Assembly (NCBI GenBank): GCA_942490885.1
Contig: CALNYT010000002.1
Coordinates: 868,001 to 932,000 of the forward strand
DNA length: 64,000 bases
Origin: Oceanirhabdus sp942490885
GTDB lineage: Bacteria; Bacillota; Clostridia; Clostridiales; Clostridiaceae
Reading direction: 5' to 3'
In this document: positions 38,343 to 47,355 of the stretch, piece after piece
How the letters are laid out: the number at the start of each line of letters is the position of its first letter
How positions within the stretch are numbered: position 1 is the stretch's first letter
Notes under the pieces: generated by a model
Databases searched by the model: none
Told to the model about the DNA's origin: nothing
What the model saw: only the letters and a program-made list of their open reading frames with translations
Program-made: the position numbers and the translations under genes

Positions 38343-38585
38343 TTCTTTATAATACTGTTAAAATATTCTAGAGAGCTGTTTAAAAAGTCTAATCCTTTAT
38401 ATAACAAATTGCAAACAATATAATAAATATTAACAATATAGTATAATATTAAATGATGAAATTATAGCGCAATATAGAAGTAAGGATTATTCCTTTCAAA
38501 AGTACAGGGATTATTAATTACATATGGAAGAAAGTGAGTTATATAAGGTATACTTAACTATATATTTACAAGGAGGTGAATTTTA

Positions 38586-38639
38586 GTGGGAGTATGGGAA
38601 TTAAAAGAGACTCTCTCACTGAAGATAATAAATGGATAA
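38586..38639 (+). CDS. 17-codon leader peptide overlapping the acetyltransferase start
   Basis: A near-perfect ribosome site, AAGGAGGTG (38571-38579), is followed by GTG 38586, 17 codons (MGVWELKETLSLKIING) and TAA at 38637. The acetyltransferase ATG at 38632 lies inside its last codons and has no site of its own. The arrangement fits translational coupling. A second frame from ATG 38594 (22 codons) is an alternative reader of the same site. Confidence 0.4.
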   Translation: MGVWELKETLSLKIING

Positions 38640-39870
38640 TAAAAGCAAAGAAATTAAACTAAAAAAACTACCAATAGAGAGATATGGTGAATTTCTAGAG
38701 ATATTGGATAAGGCTTATGGGATGAAGGAAGATAAATGGTTTATGAAGAATTTGCCACATATTTATGCTGCTGAGAATATGGTGAATGTGAATAATGTTG
38801 GCAATTTGAGTGAAGTTAATGAAGTGAGCGAGGTGGAGATTGGACAAGTTGCGGATAGAAAAGCAGGGAGTGGACAAGTTGCGGTTGGAGAAGTTGAGCT
38901 TGGACAAGTCGCAGAAGTTGAGATAGGGGTTGGACAAGCCAGAAAGATGGTTCAGTGGAATTATATAAATGAGAAAGATGGTGAGATAACAAGTGGATTA
39001 GGAATCTTCCCGCAGAAACTTAGAGCAAAATGTGAAGGTAAAGATATAGTGCTAGACTTAGGTGGAATAGGATCAGTATTTGCTGTTGATGAACATAGAG
39101 GTAAGGGGGGCATGTCATCATCTCTAAATGATGCTATAGAGATAATGAAAGAAGATAAGTTCCATATATCATGGTTATCTGGGGATAGATTTAGATATAG
39201 AAATTATGGATGGGATTATGCGGGGAGTTATTATAAGTTTACTGTTTATCTGAGAGATTTTGAGCGATATTATCCTAATGTTAAAGAATGCGATGTTGTG
39301 ACACCAACAGCTGAACATATTCCATCTATGAAGAACTTGTATTCAAGATTCAAAAGTGGAATTGTGAGAGATGATGAGATGTGGAAAATTCACTTGTCTA
39401 GAAAAAACTTAAATTGGTCATATGTAAACAAGGATGGAAAGGAAGCATATATGGTTCAGTATGGAGAAAATGCAGAGTTCATTCCTGAGCTTCAAGGAGA
39501 TGAAGAATGTGCAGTTATACTACTTATGAATCATATGAAGAAAGAGAATTTAGAGAAGGTGACCATACTAGCACCATGTGATGAGAACCCTATAAATAAG
39601 CTTTTAAAGTACGTTTCAGGAGATATTATAATCGACAATTGTGGATCAATAAAGATAATGGATTATGATGGTATATGGGAAATCATAAAAGATAAATTGA
39701 ATGAAATGGATAAAAAAATTGATAGAAATATAGATGAAAATATGAGAAATGCATTTATAAGAAAAATATTTGGATTTTGGTATGATGATATTGAATTAAC
39801 TGAGGAGTTAAAACAGTTAGCAGATAGATTAAAGGTTAATTGGTGGATATCTACTTTAGATATGGTATAG
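38632..39870 (+). CDS. Eis-like GNAT acetyltransferase with an inserted repeat-derived segment
   Basis: 412 residues. A stop lies directly before the ATG in this frame, which fixes the start. The GNAT core is at about 140-205 (LDLGGIGSVFAVDEHRGKGG; HISWLSGDRFRYRNYGWDYA), followed by a second GNAT-like half and a C-terminal part as in Eis-type enzymes, which acetylate amines from acetyl-CoA. Residues ~55-105 are a low-complexity stretch built of GQVA/EVEIG units. It is encoded by repeats of GGACAAGTTG resembling the intergenic REP family and is absent from the usual fold. REP clusters flank the gene. Confidence 0.75.
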   Translation: MDNKSKEIKLKKLPIERYGEFLEILDKAYGMKEDKWFMKNLPHIYAAENMVNVNNVGNLSEVNEVSEVEIGQVADRKAGSGQVAVGEVELGQVAEVEIGVGQARKMVQWNYINEKDGEITSGLGIFPQKLRAKCEGKDIVLDLGGIGSVFAVDEHRGKGGMSSSLNDAIEIMKEDKFHISWLSGDRFRYRNYGWDYAGSYYKFTVYLRDFERYYPNVKECDVVTPTAEHIPSMKNLYSRFKSGIVRDDEMWKIHLSRKNLNWSYVNKDGKEAYMVQYGENAEFIPELQGDEECAVILLMNHMKKENLEKVTILAPCDENPINKLLKYVSGDIIIDNCGSIKIMDYDGIWEIIKDKLNEMDKKIDRNIDENMRNAFIRKIFGFWYDDIELTEELKQLADRLKVNWWISTLDMV

Positions 39871-39876
39871 AGAGTA

Positions 39877-40066
39877 AGACAAAACGGGGACAAAACGGGG
39901 ACAAAACGGGGACAAAACGGGGACGGTTCATAGAAAGTTTGATTTGAGGATAAATAGTGTGAGCGGACAAGCTGAGGGACGGGTCATAAATTTCTGGTAA
40001 GAAGTCGGTAGGACAAGCATAGAGGAAGTTTTAATGAACCGTCCCCAAGCTTGCCCAGGCTTGTTC
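39877..40066. repeat. REP-like repeat cluster 2 with tandem ACAAAACGGGG
   Basis: Four tandem copies of ACAAAACGGGG run into GGGGACGGTTCATAG, then GGACAAGCTGAGGGACGGGT, and the inverted unit TTAATGAACCGTCCCC. The plus and minus units can pair into a long hairpin. Confidence 0.8.
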
Positions 40067-40110
40067 AAAAATAGGTATCATTTGATTATAACCAAATGAT
40101 ACCTATTTTG
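40067..40110. terminator. Hairpin terminator
   Basis: AAAATAGGTATCATTTG and its exact complement are joined by a ~8-base loop, with A and T tracts on each side. Confidence 0.75.
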
Positions 40111-40251
40111 TGTTGCTAAAAGATTATAAAATAGAAGTAATGACCAAACATGAGATGGGAGTGAGCGGAATGAAGCACGGTATCATACGAACTAATAGCT
40201 TAATTTTGATTTTAGGTTTTATAAAATAAGAAAATATGGAGTGAAGTATAT

Positions 40252-41268
40252 ATGATGAAATTGAAATATTTAATAAATAATGATAAGTTGGCAGAATTAA
40301 TATTAAGATTATGGATAGATGATAATGAAGTAATAAATACAGAGGATGAAGGTTGGGATGATTTTAAGAATGGTGAAAATGTCAGTGCTTTTTTCAGAGC
40401 TTCTTCAAATACAGTATATATTGTGAAAAAAGATGGAGAAAGATTGTTTCTAAGATATGCTCCGATTGAGGAAAAAGAATATGAGCAGGTTATAGATGAG
40501 ATAGAATTTGTGCAATATCTAAGAAATAATGGGTATGAAGCAGTAGAAGCTATACCATCAAAAGAAAATAAGAAAGTTGAAATTATTAATACTGAGTATG
40601 GAACTTTTATAGCAACTCTGTTTAAAGGTGCAAAAGGTGGAAGCTTAGAAGATGCTGATTTAAATGAAAACATAATGTATGAATATGGAAAGAAGCTAGG
40701 GGAATTACACAAATTGAGCGTAGAGTGTGAAAAGAAAAATAGACCTAGTTTTTTAGATATCTTTGAGAAAATTAGACTATATTTAAAGAAAACTGATGAT
40801 AAATTAGCTCTTAAGGAGTTGGAGCTATTGAAAGAGTTTTTTGTGACTCTTCCAATAGATAATTCAAACTTTGGATTAATGCACTATGATTTTGAGTTAG
40901 ATAATATTGTGTATAATGTTGAAAATAATACTATGACGGTGATTGATTTTGATGATTCTATGTATCATTGGTTTGTGATGGATATTGTTCAATCACTTGA
41001 GAGTATAGAAGAAGAAGTAGAATCACAGAATATGGAGAGTTTCCAAAAAGCTTTTTTAGAGGGATATAGAAGTGTTAAGGAAATAGATGAACAAATATTT
41101 AAACATAGGGATATATTTAAAAGGTTTGGGAAGCTATACGGATATATGCGTACCGTAAGATCATGTGAAGAAGTTGTTGAGAATGAACCAGAGTGGATGC
41201 AAGGGTTAAGAGCACGTTTAGAGAAGCGTATAAGAGAAGATAGTATTCATTTTGGAAAGGAGTTATAG
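40252..41268 (+). CDS. Aminoglycoside-phosphotransferase-family kinase
   Basis: 338 residues, ATG ATG start after GGAGTG. It has the APH/choline-kinase fold: nucleotide-binding region to about residue 130, catalytic loop LMHYDFELDNIVYN (HxDxxxxN) near 208 and metal-binding Asp in TVIDFDDSMYHWF near 230. It would phosphorylate a small alcohol or sugar; its substrate is unknown. REP clusters lie on both sides, so it is likely monocistronic. It has no AraC part, unlike the gene at 13563. Confidence 0.8.
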   Translation: MMKLKYLINNDKLAELILRLWIDDNEVINTEDEGWDDFKNGENVSAFFRASSNTVYIVKKDGERLFLRYAPIEEKEYEQVIDEIEFVQYLRNNGYEAVEAIPSKENKKVEIINTEYGTFIATLFKGAKGGSLEDADLNENIMYEYGKKLGELHKLSVECEKKNRPSFLDIFEKIRLYLKKTDDKLALKELELLKEFFVTLPIDNSNFGLMHYDFELDNIVYNVENNTMTVIDFDDSMYHWFVMDIVQSLESIEEEVESQNMESFQKAFLEGYRSVKEIDEQIFKHRDIFKRFGKLYGYMRTVRSCEEVVENEPEWMQGLRARLEKRIREDSIHFGKEL

Positions 41269-41283
41269 ATAAGGAATGTAATG

Positions 41284-41480
41284 TGTACAAGTTGGGTACA
41301 AATTGGGGACGGTTCATAGAAAATGTGATTTATTAATAGAAAGAGTGAAGAATGGACAAGTAAGGGACGGTTCATAAATTAAGGTAGATGTAGGTGGGCC
41401 AAGCAAGGGGACGGTTCATAAATTGTGATGACCAAATAGGGTGGACAAGCAAAATATAAGTATTAATGAACCGTCCCTAT
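41284..41480. repeat. REP-like repeat cluster 3
   Basis: Three forward units (GGGGACGGTTCATAG, AGGGACGGTTCATAAATT, GGGGACGGTTCATAAATT) interleaved with GGACAAG motifs, closed by one inverted unit, TTAATGAACCGTCCC. Confidence 0.8.
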
Positions 41481-41542
41481 GTATTTTCCTATGTATTTTT
41501 CCCATGAGCTTTTTCTATGGAACTTTGAGGGAGGTAATTAAA

Positions 41543-42505
41543 ATTATCAGTAGAATTGTAATAAGTAATATGGAATTTAAAGATGTTAATGAAGCAAAGG
41601 AAATATGGCATAATCAGTACAACTTGTATTGTGATGATAGATCTTTTCCAGCATTTTGGAAGGATGACACGAAATCAATTGAAAGATTTTTAAATTGGAA
41701 AATTAAAAATAATAATGCCATTGTTGCTAAATTAGATAATAGAGTAGTAGGTTTTTTAGCGTATGATGTATTTCCTTTCAATGGAGAAAATTCTGCGTTT
41801 TGTCCAGCAATAGGCCATACTGCTGTTGAAGAATATAAAGAAAGTGTTTATTTAGCATTATATAAAAGTATTTCACAAGAATGGGTTAAGAAAAATATTT
41901 TTAATCATTTGTGGACTATATTTTTTAATGATGAAAAGCTGAAAAATGTTTTATTTGAGTTAGGTTATGGATCATATTTAATAGATGCATTTAATGATGT
42001 AAATATTGACTCAAGCAAGAAATCACAATGTGAAATCAGAAGAGCTACAACTGAAAATATAGATATTTTATATGAGTTAGTTGAGGAATCCAAGAAATAT
42101 TATGCTTCAGCGCCTTTATTTTTAAACAGGGACAGTTACTCAAGGGAAAAAATTTCTGAGATTATATCAAGGGATAATATTTTTATTGCATGGGATAAAG
42201 AAGTTCCAGTAGGATTTATTAACTTAAGTATTGCTGAAGATAATGATGTTATTAACATGACAGTAAAAAATTGTGGTATGATTGATGAAATAGGGGCTTA
42301 TATAAAATTAGAATATAGGGGCAAAAAAATTGGAATTGATTTTTTAAAAGCAGTAAATGAGTATTGCCGTGAACATGATATTGAATATATTCACGTTGAT
42401 TTTGAAACGGCGAATTTATATGGTAATAAGTTTTGGAAGAAATATTTTGATCCTATGCTAATCTCTATGAGAAGACCAATTAATAGAGATATAAATATAG
42501 ATTGA
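41543..42505 (+). CDS. Tandem GNAT acetyltransferase
   Basis: About 320 residues. The strong site GAGGGAGGT (41527-41535) is followed by no ATG, GTG or TTG at normal spacing; the codon eight bases on is ATT (41543). In-frame ATGs at 41504 (before the site) and 41570 (without a site) are alternatives. Upstream extension would translate the REP repeat and is rejected. The N-terminal half is a degenerate GNAT. The second half (about 165-310) carries IAWDKEVPVGFINLSI and IGAYIKLEYRGKKIGIDFLK with the acetyl-CoA loop YRGKKIG. Substrate unknown. Confidence 0.7.
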   Translation: MISRIVISNMEFKDVNEAKEIWHNQYNLYCDDRSFPAFWKDDTKSIERFLNWKIKNNNAIVAKLDNRVVGFLAYDVFPFNGENSAFCPAIGHTAVEEYKESVYLALYKSISQEWVKKNIFNHLWTIFFNDEKLKNVLFELGYGSYLIDAFNDVNIDSSKKSQCEIRRATTENIDILYELVEESKKYYASAPLFLNRDSYSREKISEIISRDNIFIAWDKEVPVGFINLSIAEDNDVINMTVKNCGMIDEIGAYIKLEYRGKKIGIDFLKAVNEYCREHDIEYIHVDFETANLYGNKFWKKYFDPMLISMRRPINRDINID

Positions 42506-42510
42506 TAATC

Positions 42511-42750
42511 ATGGGATGGTTCTTAAAAAGTATGATTAGTGAGTTGAAAGTTTGAAATGGACAAGTTTGGGACGGTTCATAAAAAGTGTGAAGTTAAATT
42601 GAAAATATAGAAAGGACAAGCAGGGGACGGTTCATAAATTGTGGGGATAAGCTGGATGGGACAAGCAAAATATAAGAATTAATGAACCGTCCCCGATTTG
42701 TCCCCTATTTGTACTACACAAGGGATATAAGTTTTTATGAACCGTCCCCT
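42511..42750. repeat. REP-like repeat cluster 4
   Basis: Two good forward units and one decayed (ATGGGATGGTTCTTAAAA) with GGACAAG spacers, then two inverted units ending ...ATGAACCGTCCCC. It lies between the tandem GNAT and the M29 peptidase. Confidence 0.8.
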
Positions 42751-42781
42751 ATTTAGTAAATAAAATTAGGGGGAAAAGAAA

Positions 42782-44854
42782 ATGACTATAAATAGAGAAT
42801 TTTATGGAGAAAAAAATTTAAAAGCTATAGAGGGGTTGGAGAAGCAGTTAATTAGATTGAGAGAGATTGTTCAAACTAGTGAGGATTTTCTATCGCAAGA
42901 AAAGAATTCAGAAGGATTTCAATATGGAATAAATGAGTATTTTAATACAGTAGGAAAATTCTTAATCAAGTTGATAGAAAAACAAGAAACTATAAATGAA
43001 GAGCATTTTACAAAGCTTTCATTTGAAGAACTTAAAAGAGAAAATCTAGAACTATATAGTGATATTATTTCAGAAAATTATGAAAAGAGTTTCGCAAATC
43101 CTAGATATGCTGTAAATAAGTTAGGGAAAGAAGCAGGGCAGGCATTATCTTTTATATATAAAAATATCATTGAATGTATTCCTTTTATATTTAGAGGAAG
43201 AATTATTGACTTAGCTGGGTTAGCTAGAGTATTTAATGAAATATACGAAGTTGCTACTAGTAATAAAGATAATATAGAAAAAAATATTAGAACTTTGGTT
43301 TGTGAAGTTATAAGTAGTGAAGAAGAAATTTTCAGAGAGGATTACTTATATTGGAAGGAAGCTCTTAGTCATGAATTCACGTATTATACTGATATGCTTA
43401 AGAATGACGATTTGAATGATTTGAGATATCTTTTTAAGTATGGGAAGTATATTAGTGAGGATGAAATTAAAATTGCTCAGTTCTTAAATAACTATCCTCA
43501 AGAGAAAATCAAAAAGCTAGCTAAATCTATAGTGGATGCCTACTTAAGGGGATTTATTGTAGATAATAAGGAAAGAGGGGATAGAGATAGTGCACCAGTT
43601 CTTTATTCAATTGGACAAGAAGTTATTTTGAGAGCTATGGTTGAGGAATTAAATAAGGTTGGATTATCTTTTACAGTTCAGAGAGTATTGTCTAGCGATA
43701 TAAATAAACAATGTTCATATGATCATAAGTTTGATAGAGGATTATTCTTCACTAAGGAGTATGGGGAACTATTTGTTGCAAAATATAAAGAGGGATTTGA
43801 ATTAAACAAGGATTATTTTGATAGAGCAACTGGTCCAATTATTATTGAAGCTTTTGGTGAGAAGCCATTTAATCCACAGAAGAAGGATGAAAGCTTAAAG
43901 ATATCACCAGAACAAGAAAAGTATATAAATACTATGGAATCAAAAACTAATCAAATAATCGATGAGTTTTACCCAGATGAGAATACATCATTCTGTATAA
44001 TTGCATTCCCAACTCCCGAGATTGGAGAAAAATTTGAAGAAATCTTTGAGGATACTCTTGAAATGAATATGATGGAGAATGAGAAATATGAGATTATTCA
44101 ACAACATATGATAGATGTCCTTGATAAAGGGGATTATGTTCATATCAGAGGAAAAGATGGGAATGAAACAGATATCAAAGTTAAGTTGCCTAAGTTGAGT
44201 GACAGTGAGAAGGAAACAAATTTCTTTAACTGTGTAGCTGATGTAAATATTCCATTAGGAGAAGTGTTTACAACACCTCAATTAAAAGGAACAGATGGAG
44301 TTCTTCATCTAAGAGAGACTTTCTTAGATCTTAAGTATGAAAATCTTAAACTTCAATTCAAAGATGGATATGTAGAGGCATATAGTTGTACAAACTTTGA
44401 TAATGAAGAGAAGAATAAAGAGTATGTTAAAGAAAATCTTATGGAATTACATGATAAATTGCCATTAGGGGAGTTTGCAATTGGAACTAATACAGTTGCC
44501 TATATGATGGCTAAAAAATATGACATTATTGATGTACTACCTGTTCTTATAATTGAAAAAATGGGACCACACTTTGCAATAGGAGATACTTGTTATAGTA
44601 GGGCAGAAGAACTTAAGGTGTATAATTTGCTTAATAAGAAGGAAATAGTGGCAAAGGATAATGACCACTCAATAAAGAGAAAAGAAAATGTTGATGAAGC
44701 ATATACAAATGTTCATACAGATATTACATTACCATATGAGGAGATTGATTTCATATCTGTTGTTACATTTGATGGACAGAAAATTGATATAATCAGAGAT
44801 GGAAGATTTGTTGTAAAAGGAACTGAGGAATTAAACGAGGCATTTGAGGTGTAA
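42782..44854 (+). CDS. M29-family aminopeptidase with N-terminal extension
   Basis: 690 residues; AGGGGGAAAAG precedes the ATG. The C-terminal ~350 residues follow the thermophilic metallo-aminopeptidase (M29) pattern: GEVFTTPQLKGTDGVLHLRE, LGEFAIGTNTVAYMMAK and PHFAIGDTCYS carry the Glu/His/Asp ligands of a two-metal site. M29 enzymes of ~410 residues remove N-terminal amino acids from peptides. Here an extra helical region of ~280 residues precedes the core, and its role is unknown. Cytoplasmic; no signal peptide. Confidence 0.8.
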   Translation: MTINREFYGEKNLKAIEGLEKQLIRLREIVQTSEDFLSQEKNSEGFQYGINEYFNTVGKFLIKLIEKQETINEEHFTKLSFEELKRENLELYSDIISENYEKSFANPRYAVNKLGKEAGQALSFIYKNIIECIPFIFRGRIIDLAGLARVFNEIYEVATSNKDNIEKNIRTLVCEVISSEEEIFREDYLYWKEALSHEFTYYTDMLKNDDLNDLRYLFKYGKYISEDEIKIAQFLNNYPQEKIKKLAKSIVDAYLRGFIVDNKERGDRDSAPVLYSIGQEVILRAMVEELNKVGLSFTVQRVLSSDINKQCSYDHKFDRGLFFTKEYGELFVAKYKEGFELNKDYFDRATGPIIIEAFGEKPFNPQKKDESLKISPEQEKYINTMESKTNQIIDEFYPDENTSFCIIAFPTPEIGEKFEEIFEDTLEMNMMENEKYEIIQQHMIDVLDKGDYVHIRGKDGNETDIKVKLPKLSDSEKETNFFNCVADVNIPLGEVFTTPQLKGTDGVLHLRETFLDLKYENLKLQFKDGYVEAYSCTNFDNEEKNKEYVKENLMELHDKLPLGEFAIGTNTVAYMMAKKYDIIDVLPVLIIEKMGPHFAIGDTCYSRAEELKVYNLLNKKEIVAKDNDHSIKRKENVDEAYTNVHTDITLPYEEIDFISVVTFDGQKIDIIRDGRFVVKGTEELNEAFEV

Positions 44855-44865
44855 AATGATAAACC

Positions 44866-45030
44866 GGACAAACTGGGGACGGTTCATAAATTTTTAAACA
44901 TGATAGGGTGGACAAGTAAAATAATAGGGGACGGTTCATAAAAAAAGTTAATGCAAGAAAGATGTACAAGCTTTCCTTAACTTTTAATGAACCGTCCCTA
45001 AGTTTTTCTATAAGTTTTTCTATGCTTGTC
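44866..45030. repeat. REP-like repeat cluster 5
   Basis: Two forward units (GGGGACGGTTCATAAATT; GGGGACGGTTCATAAAAA) and one inverted unit. AAAGTTAATG...CTTAACTTTTAATGAACC can fold as a hairpin. Confidence 0.8.
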
Positions 45031-45096
45031 TTAAAATTGAGGTACTAAAGTAACATCAGCTTGTGAAACTAAAATAATATTATTAATTATTTTTAA

Positions 45097-45493
45097 CCGT
45101 AATTGTATGGAAGTCACCTATCTTCTACAAGTGGGTGATGGATAATACTATTTTCAGAAGGGTTCGATATCCTTCTGAAGATACTATAGCGTACAGGTAT
45201 AAAATCATCAGAAAATGTATACACTATACGTATAAATGTTCTTTTATAACTAGATATATAAGGTTGTGATGGGTATACGAATATAGCGAAAACCAAGCTT
45301 AGCCTCCATCACGTAAAATATCTAAGGCAACTTAGAATACAACAAAACGGTAACTACCCTAGGTCCTAGGGAAAGTCAAGCCTGTGGAGAACGCATAAGA
45401 CCTATATGGCGATGTTCTAGGAAACAGGAAAAATTCTAGCACATGATACTAGAAGCCCCCAGTTCTGCGTGAGCAACTGGTGGGAGGGTTCAC
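45097..45493 (+). mobile_element. TnpB-less IS200/IS605-derived element, copy A
   Basis: About 397 bp. The left end follows TTTAAC. The right end is the typical IS605-group palindrome: GAAGCCCCCAGTT...AACTGGTGGGAGGGTTCAC. It contains a TTCAGAAGG/CCTTCTGAA stem and a GC-richer right half (CCTAGGTCCTAGG). No transposase or TnpB gene remains. The right half resembles the 3' scaffold of TnpB guide RNAs, whose guide would be read from the flanking DNA past GTTCAC. Copy B is at 57325 in the opposite orientation. Confidence 0.75.
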
Positions 45494-46976
45494 TTGATGC
45501 TAATTCAGCAGCCTTACTATTAATATTATTTGTACGATTACTTATTTCACAATAACTTTCATTAACTTCTTGAATTAAGGCAGATATTTGACTTAGTTCA
45601 TTATGATTTAGTTCGTTGATATTTTTAAGATCATCTATGATTATATTGATAGATAATCCACTTTGATTCAATTTACCCATAACAATATTACTATCTTCGA
45701 TATTGTTAATTATTTTATTCTGTAGGTCAAACATATTATCAAAGCCAGATACACTTTCTTTTATAAAATTAATATTATCATGAACTATATTATTATTTTT
45801 ATTAATAGATGATTCAACTTCAGTTATGTCGTAGGTGATATTTGATAATATATCTCCTATTTTTTGAGTAGCTTGAGCTGATTGAGTTGATAGTTTTTTA
45901 ATTTCCTCTGCAACTACGGCAAATCCTTTTCCAGCGTCTCCTGATCTAGCAGCCTCGATAGCTGCATTTAAAGCTAAAAGGTTAGTCTGCTTAGAAATAT
46001 TTTCAATAGATTGCACAATTCCTTTTATTTCTTTACTTCTAGATATTAGAGTATTAACAGCCACAGATGACTTTTCGGCGAACTCTTTTGTTTTATCAAT
46101 TTCTTCAGTTATTTCAACAAGTTTATTTTTATTTTCATTTGAATATGTAGATACTTCATTACTTTCTTCAATAATTTCTCCCATTTTTCCTTGTACTTCT
46201 TTAATATATTTTTCGATTTTATCAACAGCTTCCTGGGTATTATATATATAATCCACAAAGTTATTAGATTTACTAACAATATTCTGAATAGCGCAACTTA
46301 TTTCTTCGATAGAGGTATTTGCGGTATTCATATTATTATTAAGTATATGAACATCAGCACTTAATAACTTTGATGAATCTAATGTTTTTTCTAGAACATT
46401 GTTAATCTCCAATCTCATTTTTTCACTTTCTGTAATTGTTTTATTGTTCATCTTAGATGTAAAAATAGTTATTTCTCCTATTAGAATTAATTGGAAAAGT
46501 ATGAATACTGAATTTTGAAAAGCGTCAGTATAATTTTGCAAGCTTAAAGAGTAAGGTGTAAGATATACTAATAAAAAAATTGATATGATCATTAATGGAA
46601 TTGTAGTTAAAACTATCTTTTTTGCAAATTTAAAATCATTATAAAGCCCAGCTAAGCTTATAGGTAAAATCCAAATTAATGAAGCCATTATCCCACTAGT
46701 CACAAATATAGTAAAACAACCTATTTGTATAAAAATTAAAGCTATGTTTTTGAATTTAAATTTATTATCTAAAAGATCATATATTAATATTGGTGCTAGG
46801 ATAACAATTAGTTGAGAATAAAAAAGTAGCCTCATTAAATTCAAGTGTATCCCTCTATCTCTTATAAAAAGAAACATAATATCTGCAGATAATATAACTA
46901 AAGCCCATTTTAAAATTTTGATAATAAATTTATCAATTTCAATTTGATTTTTCTTGAAAAGATCAATATTTTCCAT
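45417..46976 (-). CDS. Membrane chemotaxis receptor with end replaced by an IS605 derivative
   Basis: 519 residues as it stands; ATG 46976 after GGGAGTG. Residues ~15-175 form six membrane helices with little extracellular sequence, followed by the MCP signalling coiled coil with QTNLLALNAAIEAARSGDAGKGFAVVAEEI at the tip. The paralogue at 47356 ends AAQLASIKSNK. Here the match stops after AAELAS, and the last ~25 residues (SEPSHQLLTQNWGLL…) are read through the right end of the IS605 derivative. The lost tail is short, so function may be kept. Confidence 0.85.
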   Translation of the reverse strand: MENIDLFKKNQIEIDKFIIKILKWALVILSADIMFLFIRDRGIHLNLMRLLFYSQLIVILAPILIYDLLDNKFKFKNIALIFIQIGCFTIFVTSGIMASLIWILPISLAGLYNDFKFAKKIVLTTIPLMIISIFLLVYLTPYSLSLQNYTDAFQNSVFILFQLILIGEITIFTSKMNNKTITESEKMRLEINNVLEKTLDSSKLLSADVHILNNNMNTANTSIEEISCAIQNIVSKSNNFVDYIYNTQEAVDKIEKYIKEVQGKMGEIIEESNEVSTYSNENKNKLVEITEEIDKTKEFAEKSSVAVNTLISRSKEIKGIVQSIENISKQTNLLALNAAIEAARSGDAGKGFAVVAEEIKKLSTQSAQATQKIGDILSNITYDITEVESSINKNNNIVHDNINFIKESVSGFDNMFDLQNKIINNIEDSNIVMGKLNQSGLSINIIIDDLKNINELNHNELSQISALIQEVNESYCEISNRTNNINSKAAELASSEPSHQLLTQNWGLLVSCARIFPVS

Positions 46977-47030
46977 ACGTAATCACTCCCAGTTATTATT
47001 AATATTATTATCACAATTAACTATAGCGTT

Positions 47031-47059
47031 ATTATACCTTTTTATGAAATATTATCCAA
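47031..47059 (-). promoter_or_regulatory. Sigma-A promoter of chemotaxis receptor 1
   Basis: On the minus strand TTGGAT (47059-47054) and TATAAT (47036-47031) are 17 bases apart. The same pair with the same spacing and flanking GAGTCACAATT block occurs before the paralogue at 48910. Confidence 0.7.
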
Positions 47060-47191
47060 CAATTACTTGGGAGTCACAATTTATATTATTTTCATTTAGT
47101 GAAAAATAACAAATCAAAGGAGGTATTTGAGAGGAATAAACTAGTGTCGATTAATTGATTCTTAAGAAATGTTAGATTTGAACAACACAAA

Positions 47192-47320
47192 TAGAGCACA
47201 AATAGGGGACAAATAGGGGACGGTTCATAAAAAGTTAAGGAAAGCTTGTATTTCCTTCTTTCCTTAACTTTTTATGAACCGTCCCCGTGATTGTCCCCGT
47301 GCTCGTCCATATGCTTGTCT
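47192..47320. repeat. REP-like repeat cluster 6 with perfect long hairpin
   Basis: GGGGACGGTTCATAAAAAG followed by TTAAGGAAA pairs base for base with TTTCCTTAA and CTTTTTATGAACCGTCCCC (about 47216-47286). It is the cleanest paired unit of the family. It sits between the two receptor genes and may serve as terminator for receptor 2. Confidence 0.85.
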
Positions 47321-47355
47321 TAAAGTACTTCAACTTGAGAAACTTTAACAATATA

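Noticed and set aside
41441..41542. N-terminal extension of the tandem GNAT protein
   Set aside because: It would translate the inverted REP unit, and it lies upstream of the strong ribosome binding site.
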